Shown piece after piece: positions 39,377-45,466 of a stretch of DNA of 45,466 bases (position 1 is the stretch's first letter; each line of letters opens with the position of its first letter). The DNA is taken from the NCBI GenBank assembly GCA_025058055.1, contig JANXEU010000005.1:1-45466 (forward strand), read 5' to 3'. Position numbers and translations under genes: made by a program. This stretch comes from Candidatus Calditenuaceae archaeon (lineage in GTDB: Archaea; Thermoproteota; Nitrososphaeria_A; Caldarchaeales; Calditenuaceae). The notes beneath the pieces are model-generated. The model searched no databases and was not told where the DNA came from. It saw only the letters and a program-made list of their open reading frames with translations.

Positions 39377-40804
39377 ATGAGGGCGAAGAAGTCAGAGGAG
39401 TTCTCAGAATGGTACAGCGAGGTTGTCCAAGAGGCAGGGCTGGCCGGTTACGCACCCATCAAGGGATTCGTGTACCTGCTTCCCTACGGATACGAGCTTT
39501 GGGAGCTGATAAGGTCTCACCTCGACAGGCGGTTCAAGGAGACCAATCACAGCAACGCGTTCTTGCCGCTCCTGATACCGGAGTCGCTCCTGAGGAAGGA
39601 GGCCGAACACTTCAAGGGGTTCACTCCTGAGGTCTTCTGGGTCACGATGTCTGGTGGCGACCAGCTGTCCGAGAGGCTGGCGGTGAGGCCGACGTCCGAG
39701 ACGTTGTTCTACTCCACCTTCGGCAAGTCCATCAAGAGCTGGAGGGAGCTGCCCGTGCTGGTCAACTTCTGGAACTCTGCGCTCAGGGCAGAGATCAAGT
39801 CCACCAAGCCTTTCATCAGGACCTCGGAGTTCCTGTGGCAGGAGGGCCACACGCTTCACGCGACGAAGGAGGAGGCCGACGAGGAGGTGATGAGGATGCT
39901 GAACATCTACAAGGAGGTGATCGAGGAGAAGCTCGCAATACCGGTTATCGATGGGTACAAGTCGGAGCTCGAGAAGTTCGTCGGGGCCCTTTACACCACT
40001 ACCCTCGAGGCTGTCATGCCCGACGGCAAGATACTTCAGATGGCAACTTCCCACAACCTCGGACAGAATTTCACCGTTCCCTTCGAGGTGAGGTATCTTG
40101 GCCCTGACGGCCAGATGCACTACGCTTGGAGCACGTCGTGGGGCGTGTCGTGGAGGCTGATAGGTGCGGTGATAATGGTTCACGGCGACGACCGCGGCCT
40201 CGTGCTCCCGCCGGAGGTAGCACCTACCCAAGTCGTGGTAATACCCATCTTCTACTCCGACGCAGAGAGAGAATCGGTCATCGAGAAGTGCAGGGAGATC
40301 GTGTCGAGGCTTCGGAGCTCCGGCGTGAGAACGCACCTCGACGACAGGACCGAGTACACTCCTGGCTGGAAGTTCAATGAGTGGGAGCTCAAGGGTGTGC
40401 CCGTCAGGGTTGAGATCGGGCCCAGAGACCTCTCTGAGGGTAAGGTGACTCTGTTCAGGAGGGACGAGCTTAAGAGGTCACGCTTCGAGGACCGAGCTCT
40501 GGAGACTGCGGTCAAGGAGCTGTTGTCAGAGGTCCAACAGAACCTCTTCAGGAGGGCGCGGGAGCTCCTCAATTCCAAGATCAGCGAGGCTAGGTCAATG
40601 GAGGAGTTCGTCAGAGTCCTCGAGGAGAAGGAAGGATTCGTGAAGGCGACTTACTGTGGTTCGAACGAGTGTGAGTTGCGGATCAAGGACCTAACCGGTG
40701 CGACCGTGAGGGTGATACCCTTCGAGCGGGAGCCTGCCCTATCGCGATGCATCGCCTGTGGAAGTGAGGGGTCGATCACAGCTTACTTCGGCAGGGCCTA
40801 CTGA
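39377..40804 (+). CDS. proS: Prolyl-tRNA synthetase (archaeal/eukaryotic type)
   Basis: This class II synthetase of 475 residues opens FSEWYSEVVQEAGLAGYAPIKGFVYLLPYGYELWE. It has the motif 2 region RPTSETLFY, then RTSEFLWQEGHT, TSWGVSWRLIGAVIMVHGDDRGLVLPP (motif 3), and the C-terminal zinc-binding and tail domain with CGSNEC and CIACG ending in Tyr. The last tyrosine is typical of the archaeal form. A CAAAATTACG core promoter centred at 39350 is 27 bases before the ATG. Confidence 0.96.
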   Translation: MRAKKSEEFSEWYSEVVQEAGLAGYAPIKGFVYLLPYGYELWELIRSHLDRRFKETNHSNAFLPLLIPESLLRKEAEHFKGFTPEVFWVTMSGGDQLSERLAVRPTSETLFYSTFGKSIKSWRELPVLVNFWNSALRAEIKSTKPFIRTSEFLWQEGHTLHATKEEADEEVMRMLNIYKEVIEEKLAIPVIDGYKSELEKFVGALYTTTLEAVMPDGKILQMATSHNLGQNFTVPFEVRYLGPDGQMHYAWSTSWGVSWRLIGAVIMVHGDDRGLVLPPEVAPTQVVVIPIFYSDAERESVIEKCREIVSRLRSSGVRTHLDDRTEYTPGWKFNEWELKGVPVRVEIGPRDLSEGKVTLFRRDELKRSRFEDRALETAVKELLSEVQQNLFRRARELLNSKISEARSMEEFVRVLEEKEGFVKATYCGSNECELRIKDLTGATVRVIPFEREPALSRCIACGSEGSITAYFGRAY

Positions 40805-40853
40805 GCGAATCACTGTTATTTACTCAGCCGTAGATTCATACCGGTGACCCGAG

Positions 40854-41624
40854 TTGGTTTCGAGACCCGGTCTGTTGGAGGGGAAGTCCTGTGCGATCCT
40901 TGGTGCAACGAGCGAGATCGGGAGGGAGACGGCCCTGCTCTTTGCCAGAGAAGGTGCCGACCTGCTACTATCGGGAAGGAGAGGAACCATCCTAAGTAAC
41001 TTGGCAGAGGAGTGTAGAAGGGAGGGCGTGAGGGTTGAGACTCTGCAGCTTGACCTCAGCAGGCCTGACGCACGTGAGTCGCTGATCAACAAGGTGGCAA
41101 AGGACTTCAGAAAGCTGGACGCGCTCGTCAGTTACATAGGGTACCCTCTCGAAGCTGAACTCTGGTACAAGGGAGTGGTCGAACTTGATGAGGCGGAGAT
41201 CACGAGGGTACTCAACGTCGACTTCTTGACGAGTTTCAGAGCCGTCTCGGGTCTGCTTCCCTTTATGGAGGGTGGGGCCCTCATCCTCACAGCGTCCACG
41301 CCCGCGCTGAGCTGGTACAGTTACGGAGCGGTCTACTCGATCGCCAAGCTAGCTGTGGTGGGGTTGGTGAGAGCGGTCGCAGCGGAGTACAAGCGCTACA
41401 GGGTTAGGGCCTACGCTCTGGCCCTCGGAAACATCAAAACGTCTGCAACCTATGACGCTCTTAGGGAGGACGAGAAGGTCGCCTTGGCTGAGGAGTCTCC
41501 CATGGGAAGGTGGGGCGAACCATCAGAGGTCGCTAAGGTCGCCTTAGCTCTGGCCTCCGATCTCTTCAGCTTCGTCAACGGTCAAGTGATAGTCGTCGAC
41601 GGTGGCACGTTGATGCTGGGATGA
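40854..41624 (+). CDS. Short-chain dehydrogenase/reductase
   Basis: The 256-residue SDR has the cofactor loop ILGATSEIGRETALLFA, the catalytic Ser in LTASTPAL and the Tyr-x3-Lys of YSIAK, with NIKTSATYDAL after it and a DGG C-terminus. The NAD(P)H-dependent activity is on an alcohol or keto group; FabG-type 3-oxoacyl reduction is common for such sequences but not provable here. TTG at 40854 is assumed as start because no ATG/GTG is in frame; a TTATTTAC element at 40815-40822 would give a short leader. Confidence 0.85.
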   Translation: MVSRPGLLEGKSCAILGATSEIGRETALLFAREGADLLLSGRRGTILSNLAEECRREGVRVETLQLDLSRPDARESLINKVAKDFRKLDALVSYIGYPLEAELWYKGVVELDEAEITRVLNVDFLTSFRAVSGLLPFMEGGALILTASTPALSWYSYGAVYSIAKLAVVGLVRAVAAEYKRYRVRAYALALGNIKTSATYDALREDEKVALAEESPMGRWGEPSEVAKVALALASDLFSFVNGQVIVVDGGTLMLG

Positions 41625-41751
41625 GGTACCTTGAGACGCGCTGCAGGGACTGATGTGAACTGCCCATCGATCCGCTAAATCGGGCAACCCTCCTGTAGAA
41701 GGTACTTCAGGAACAAGTTTAAATCGCTAGCACCGGAAGGTTTTGATTGGA

Positions 41752-41961
41752 ATGCGGAACTGTCCCGAGTGCGGTGGAGTCATGGTGTACGAGCGGACCT
41801 CCAAACTGTACTCATGCACCTCCTGCGGGACGGCCATGAACGCTCAAGAGCTGTTGGAGACCACGGAACGCGTCAAATCAGAGCGCGAGAAGGTCGAGAA
41901 GGCCAAGCGATGGAAGGACGAATACCTCGACTGGTGGCTCTCCAGCAAGGAGAGATCGTGA
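41752..41961 (+). CDS. Small zinc-ribbon protein
   Basis: The 69-residue protein has one zinc ribbon, Cys4-x2-Cys7 and Cys22-x2-Cys25, followed by a highly charged helix with a WKDEYLDWWLSSKERS C-terminus. It resembles small archaeal zinc ribbons near transcription or translation genes, but I cannot name it. The ATG at 41752 is chosen because a GTTTAAAT core (41717-41725) lies about 30 bases before it; TTG at 41743 is less likely. Confidence 0.65.
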   Translation: MRNCPECGGVMVYERTSKLYSCTSCGTAMNAQELLETTERVKSEREKVEKAKRWKDEYLDWWLSSKERS

Positions 41962-42026
41962 GGTTCCTCACCAATTTTGAGTCCGTTCGGGTCTCCGATT
42001 TAGAGGACGAGTTGGGAGCTAGCTAG
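41958..42026 (+). CDS. Possible 22-residue ORF coupled to the zinc-ribbon gene
   Basis: A GTG overlaps the zinc-ribbon stop by 4 bases (GTGA) and opens 22 codons ending at TAG (42024-42026). The peptide, opening MRFLTNFESVRVSDL, is amphipathic and acidic. The overlap style is that of real operons in this window, but the ORF is very short and could be chance or the remnant of a longer gene. Confidence 0.2.
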   Translation: MRFLTNFESVRVSDLEDELGAS

Positions 42027-42136
42027 CAGCGTGCATCGGCTCGGATCGAATTTATCTGTATAACTTATCACCATTTAATGATTATCCGTGACGTTCCGAT
42101 CCAACTTAAATTGACCCGGGTTTGGCATCGGATCGG

Positions 42137-42565
42137 TTGAGCGCCTTGAAGTCCGAGCCCAAGCTCGTTAGGATCGAGGAGCTGAGAGAGCACGAGCAGT
42201 ACGACCCCGAGCACTTGGAGGAGCTTCTAGCGGAGATAGTCAGAGATGGGGTTCTGAAGAGACCGATACTCGTCGATGAGCGATCGAAGACCATAATCGA
42301 TGGCCACCACCGATACAACAGTATGAAAAGGTTGGGTAAGCGCTACATCCCAGCGTACCTCATAGATTACAGGAGCGAGGACATAGTCGTAGAGCCCTGG
42401 GACAACCGTCCACCGGTGACGAAGGATGACGTGCTCAGGGCCGCGTTCACAGGTCAGAAGCTACCCCCGAAATCATCCAAGCACATGGTCAGAGTCAACG
42501 GAGTCCTCCATCACGTGACCTACATCGAGTACGAGAGGCCGACGCCACTGGATGAGATACCCTGA
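42137..42565 (+). CDS. ParB/Srx-fold protein resembling archaeal free-serine kinase SerK
   Basis: The protein is about 142 residues long and has the ParB-like nuclease/kinase fold pattern: an opening ELREHEQYDPEHLEELLAEI, PILVDERSKTIIDGHHRYNSMKRLG, IPAYLIDY, TKDDV and LPPKSSKHMV. The DGHHR and PPK(S/T)(S/T)(K/R)H segments match the SerK group, in which a ParB domain phosphorylates free L-serine with ADP or ATP. Plasmid-type ParB usually has a DNA-binding domain that this lacks. I choose TTG 42137 from a TTAAATT core at 42105-42112; TTG 42122 would precede the predicted transcription start. Confidence 0.6.
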   Translation: MSALKSEPKLVRIEELREHEQYDPEHLEELLAEIVRDGVLKRPILVDERSKTIIDGHHRYNSMKRLGKRYIPAYLIDYRSEDIVVEPWDNRPPVTKDDVLRAAFTGQKLPPKSSKHMVRVNGVLHHVTYIEYERPTPLDEIP

Positions 42566-42573
42566 GGGCGACC

Positions 42574-43668
42574 TCAGGAAATCGACGAGACCGCCTCCTT
42601 GAGTTCTCTTGAGTTCTTCACGAACCTAACTTCACCCCTCTTCACCAGCTCCCTGCACTGTTCGACTCTGTCCCTAAGGTCCCGCATCAGGTCCCTCAGA
42701 AGATTGAAGAGGTAATCCTTGATCTCCCCGCTCAACATCCTCCCAGACCCGTACTCCGTCTCTATTCTGGAGAGCTCCGAGTCGTCGCGCAGAAGGAACC
42801 TCAATATCTGATAGGGTACGTCTACCTCTAGGTTAGCTCCCAACCGCCTATGCACCTCGATCGGCTCTCTCCCCCCCGAGAACGCTTTGAACACCTTTCT
42901 CTTCAGCTCCGTCAGGTCCTCCTCCGGTATGAAGATCGCGGAGTACGGGTCGCTCTTGCTCATCTTGCCCTCTCCTTTCAGGCTCGGGACGTCCCTGATG
43001 TATGCTCCGATTATTGGCCTGAACTTGAAGTATGGGGTCCTCCTGACGTAGTCTCTTGCCAACCTCAGATGCGGGTCTTGATCAAGGCCCACAGGTATGA
43101 TCCCAGGTACGTCGTAAACGAGCTGTGGGAACAGGACGTCCCCTATCTGGTAGAGGCTCGAGACGATCCTCGAGGGCTCCGCGTTCCCGTAAACTGCTCT
43201 GAACTCGCTCAGAGTTATCTCTCTCGCTGCATCGGCCGCTATCTTGTGCACGTCTATGTTCTCTGATTGGAAGTAGAAGATGGTCTTCTGCGGGTCGATG
43301 CCGAGAGCCAGGTAGGTCGGTATGTGGTTCTCCAATGCAATTCTCCTGCCCTCCTCGAGCCCAACGTTGCGGGTAGCTAATGACTCCAAGTCTGCTACCA
43401 GAAGCACTGTGAACGCGGCCTTCGACGAGAAGCACTTCACCGACTCCACGACGGCCATCGTTCCGAGGTGTATCCTGTCAGAGGAGGGCATAATTCCTGT
43501 GAGAACGTAGTAACCCGATTGAGTCAGCGCGCTCCTGAGCTCTTCCCTAGTTCTCGCGGAGAAGATTATCTTCCTCCTGACGAAGTGATGGTCGATCGGA
43601 AGCTCACCCGGGTCGAGCTCCGTCAGCCCGAACTCCTCCAATAGCTTAGTCTCCCTCGATACCTCCAA
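42574..43668 (-). CDS. trpS: Tryptophanyl-tRNA synthetase (archaeal/eukaryotic type)
   Basis: The 364-residue class Ic synthetase has the HIGH-like motif in TGIMPSSDRIHLGTM (His67), the family loop GLDQDPH (194-200) involved in tryptophan recognition, and the KMSKS motif (235-239) in GEGKMSKSDP. The archaeal type is shorter and has this GLDQDPH form. A helical C-terminal tail completes it. The start is TTG at 43668; AATTTCTAAATAAG, centred near 43712, would give a leader of about 15-20 bases. It converges with the SerK-like gene. Confidence 0.95.
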   Translation of the reverse strand: MEVSRETKLLEEFGLTELDPGELPIDHHFVRRKIIFSARTREELRSALTQSGYYVLTGIMPSSDRIHLGTMAVVESVKCFSSKAAFTVLLVADLESLATRNVGLEEGRRIALENHIPTYLALGIDPQKTIFYFQSENIDVHKIAADAAREITLSEFRAVYGNAEPSRIVSSLYQIGDVLFPQLVYDVPGIIPVGLDQDPHLRLARDYVRRTPYFKFRPIIGAYIRDVPSLKGEGKMSKSDPYSAIFIPEEDLTELKRKVFKAFSGGREPIEVHRRLGANLEVDVPYQILRFLLRDDSELSRIETEYGSGRMLSGEIKDYLFNLLRDLMRDLRDRVEQCRELVKRGEVRFVKNSRELKEAVSSIS

Positions 43669-43765
43669 AATCGGTGGCCACCTACGACCGAGGCGCTATC
43701 GGTCTTATTTAGAAATTAACCGCGGATCGTCTTCAACGTGAAGGACGTCATTCATTGAAGTTGAT

Positions 43766-43879
43766 CGCCGGGGGCGGGACTCGAACCCGCGCGCCCCCCG
43801 TGGGGGCAACGGCTCACACGTCGTCTGGCCAGAGCACGAGATCTCGAGGCCGTCCCAATAGCCGCTATGGGACCCCGGC
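43766..43879 (-). tRNA. tRNA-Ser (anticodon CGA), with an intron
   Basis: The minus strand reads GCCGGGG at 43879-43873 and pairs with CCCCGGC at 43773-43767, followed by discriminator G (43766); no CCA is encoded. T arm is GCGGG-TTCGAGT-CCCGC. The anticodon stem ACGGC/GCCGT encloses the loop CTCGAGA with anticodon CGA, reading UCG serine codons. A long variable arm (GCCCCC-ACG-GGGGGC) marks a class II tRNA, consistent with Ser. The mature tRNA is 86 bases after removal of a 28-base intron at the canonical position 37/38. It lies between trpS and the secreted protein gene. Confidence 0.93.
43815..43842 (-). other. tRNA-Ser intron (28 bases)
   Basis: Removal of these bases restores a seven-base anticodon loop. 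The intron holds a palindromic CTGGCCAG region and TCGT/ACGA pairing that could form the helix of the splicing motif. The canonical four-base central helix of the bulge-helix-bulge is imperfect (a T-T mismatch when CTCG is paired with CGTG), so a relaxed motif is likely. Exact ends are ambiguous by one base because A occurs at both junctions. Confidence 0.7.
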
Positions 43880-43893
43880 TCCGAGTAACATGC

Positions 43894-45435
43894 TCATCGG
43901 TCGCTCTTAACTCTGTGATGGCCCTTGGCCCTGTATGCCCTGAGAGAGATAACTGTGAACGCGATCAACTGGGCTGCCGCTACAAGAGCTAGGGCCAGCA
44001 TGAAGTCAGATGGGGTGTAAACGACCAGTTCGACTTCTTTCTCCTTCGAGGCATCGAACAGCCTCCTAGCCGTCCCCCAAGAGGTCTCTGCAGTAGCATT
44101 GTAGACGAAGGCCGGTATCCTGAGGCGAGCCGAACCGTTTAGTTCCGCCGAAAACGTGCCGTTGAGTGAGAGCTTGGCCCTCAGCGGCTCCGGATAGCCT
44201 GCTAGCCTTACTCTCAGAAGAACCTCTGACATCGGAACCTTGAGGACCGTCACCGAGTTCCTTGTTACAACCACCTCACCGATCACATCGCTGATGTCTA
44301 CACCTCCAACTCGGAGGGACGGCTTGATCGTCAAGGCGTTATCCTCCAGTTGCATCTCTCTGAGGTTGAACCTTTGCGGAACAAGTACCGTCACCGGCCC
44401 GTCTCTCACGTCGACGAATCCCGCAACGTTCAGAGAGTAGTCCTCAATGACGTCACCGCTCGTCTGATCAATCACCATAACGTCGTACAGCGCCACCTGA
44501 AGGTGTATCGACTCCATAGCACCAGTCTCATAGTTCAGGAAGACTAGACTGACGCCCTCTCGGAATTCGTTGAGGCTCAATTGCTTGTACGTCGAGAACT
44601 TGGGTGACCTGAACGCGAACGGTGCGACCTCGACGTCGAAGGTTTTGAAGAACGTCTGTCCTTCAGGACTCAAACCCACCACTCGAACAGTGTACGACCC
44701 GTACCTCAACGGGAATATGCCCTCTGGACCTGTACTCCCGAGGTTCGGAATTTTCAAGGACACCACAGTTCCGTTAACCGGTCTCTGGTACCTGTAAACC
44801 CCCACTATGGGATCGATCGTGTAAGAGAAGGGCGTATAGCCGACCTCTCCGTAGATCGTGACTGGGTCCGGATACGAAAGGTACAGGAGTACGGACCTGA
44901 AGGGCACTCCGATGTCAAAGTACACCTCGTCACCAGGTCTGGCCCAGATAGCGCTCCTGTTGTCGGTTGGTTCCTCAACTCTGAAGCCGATGTAAGGTGG
45001 CCCCTCAAAGCTCAGAGTCAGTTGGTCACGGACGTCTCTCCAGACGGTGATCGTGCCGTAGAACAACGAACCTCTCTCCGAAACCGCCAAAGTCATCTCA
45101 CATCCGTCGTCAGAGACGAACCTCCAAACGCCTCCGTCTCCGCGCGCGAACTCTCTCAAAAGGGTCCTGGTCCTATCTTCGAGGAAGTACCGCTCTTCCC
45201 TTCCGGACGGGTCCACCAGTCTGACTCGAGAGTCGTTCAAGGGCGACAAGGCATAAAGCTGCTCACCGACCGAGAAGCTGATCACCCCACCGTCGACTAA
45301 TGGGAGGAATCCCGGGCCACCGTAACCGATCAATAGTTCGCAGGCCCTCTCCTCTTGGGACGAGCTAGGTATAGGTAGAGTCAGCAACGCGACAACTAGG
45401 AGCAGGACTTCAGCGCCTCGTTGCGATCGCAGCAT
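43894..45435 (-). CDS. Secreted, membrane-anchored protein of unknown function
   Basis: The protein of about 513 residues has an N-terminal signal peptide (RSQRGAEVLLLVVALLTLP, cleaved after about residue 25) and a C-terminal membrane helix (about residues 475-495, LALALVAAAQLIAFTVISL) followed by a short basic tail. The large outside region is beta-rich, with repeated hydrophobic-strand patterns and few cysteines. It is probably an extracellular domain protein of the cell envelope, but it is not a recognised S-layer or sensor family. A GTG at 45444 is the alternative start; an in-frame TAG just upstream confirms that the gene begins here. The tRNA-Ser gene lies 14 bases beyond its stop. Confidence 0.65.
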   Translation of the reverse strand: MLRSQRGAEVLLLVVALLTLPIPSSSQEERACELLIGYGGPGFLPLVDGGVISFSVGEQLYALSPLNDSRVRLVDPSGREERYFLEDRTRTLLREFARGDGGVWRFVSDDGCEMTLAVSERGSLFYGTITVWRDVRDQLTLSFEGPPYIGFRVEEPTDNRSAIWARPGDEVYFDIGVPFRSVLLYLSYPDPVTIYGEVGYTPFSYTIDPIVGVYRYQRPVNGTVVSLKIPNLGSTGPEGIFPLRYGSYTVRVVGLSPEGQTFFKTFDVEVAPFAFRSPKFSTYKQLSLNEFREGVSLVFLNYETGAMESIHLQVALYDVMVIDQTSGDVIEDYSLNVAGFVDVRDGPVTVLVPQRFNLREMQLEDNALTIKPSLRVGGVDISDVIGEVVVTRNSVTVLKVPMSEVLLRVRLAGYPEPLRAKLSLNGTFSAELNGSARLRIPAFVYNATAETSWGTARRLFDASKEKEVELVVYTPSDFMLALALVAAAQLIAFTVISLRAYRAKGHHRVKSDR

Positions 45436-45466
45436 ACGAGCCACCGAACAGGACGGCTAACGCGAC

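Noticed and set aside
42078-42140. 20-codon ORF starting ATG upstream of the SerK-like gene
   Set aside because: It is out of frame with the downstream gene, overlaps its start, and has no Shine-Dalgarno or conserved pattern.
43741-43765. Terminator-like hairpin after tRNA-Ser
   Set aside because: A short CTTCA/TGAAG repeat is present but no T-run follows on the minus strand and the arms are only 5 bases.

Overview
This window is a gene-dense piece of an archaeal chromosome, GC-rich in its genes with AT-rich promoters. The archaeal assignment rests on eukaryote-type ribosomal proteins (eS6, eS24), a KEOPS Cgi121 subunit, a Hjc resolvase, diphthine synthase, the archaeal pantoate kinase/phosphopantothenate synthetase route to CoA, archaeal-type LeuRS, ProRS and TrpRS, and an intron-containing tRNA-Ser. 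The NuoD protein has the HPGTGH-type N-terminal motif that I associate with Thaumarchaeota and their relatives. Together with a molybdenum hydroxylase subunit, LipA/LipB and an acyl-CoA dehydrogenase, this suggests an aerobic or facultative thermophile near Caldarchaeales (Aigarchaeota). That placement is an inference, not proven here.

Layout. 1-1104 is the tail of a CoxL/xanthine dehydrogenase-type large subunit. 1352-9367 (minus) is a tightly overlapping trpE-G-D-C-F-B-A operon with lipA-lipB at its 3' end. 9567-13261 holds a solitary nuoD, KEOPS cgi121, and a two-domain VOC dioxygenase coupled to a PAC2 protein. 13254-14295 (minus) is a winged-helix protein followed by an SdpI-like DUF1648 membrane protein. 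A 45-residue helical protein follows on the plus strand. 14585-17932 (minus) is a CoA operon: pantoate kinase, phosphopantothenate synthetase, panB and a metallo-beta-lactamase-fold hydrolase. 18053-23388 carries thiL, leuS and an acyl-CoA dehydrogenase. 23456-28342 carries two small membrane proteins, an Lhr-family helicase, uS4 and Hjc. 28460-32914 carries a cation exchanger, a UbiE-like methyltransferase, and an MFS transporter/Usp/Sua5 operon. 32916-35225 (minus) is a leader peptide-dphB-ribL-eS6-eS24 operon. 35280-45444 holds a CoA-disulfide reductase-like enzyme, an EamA transporter, a sugar nucleotidyltransferase, DUF99, proS, an SDR, a zinc ribbon, a SerK-like ParB protein, trpS, tRNA-Ser(CGA) with an intron, and a secreted membrane-anchored protein.

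Many first genes of transcription units have a TATA-like element centred about 26-30 bases before the start codon (ATG, GTG or TTG), the spacing expected of leaderless mRNAs. Internal genes overlap by 4-14 bases. Several starts were chosen on this basis. In two divergent pairs a single TATA element is positioned to serve both genes.

The most interesting leads are: a perfect 8+8 inverted repeat straddling the TATA box of the CoA operon; a winged-helix/SdpI-like pair with a palindrome next to its promoter and no normal start codon for the membrane protein; a Dph5-DUF357 fusion preceded by a 28-codon leader peptide whose stop lies in the dphB Shine-Dalgarno; and structured intergenic segments that may be RNAs. 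I see no CRISPR array, insertion sequence or origin. No stretch longer than 300 bases lacks a gene.
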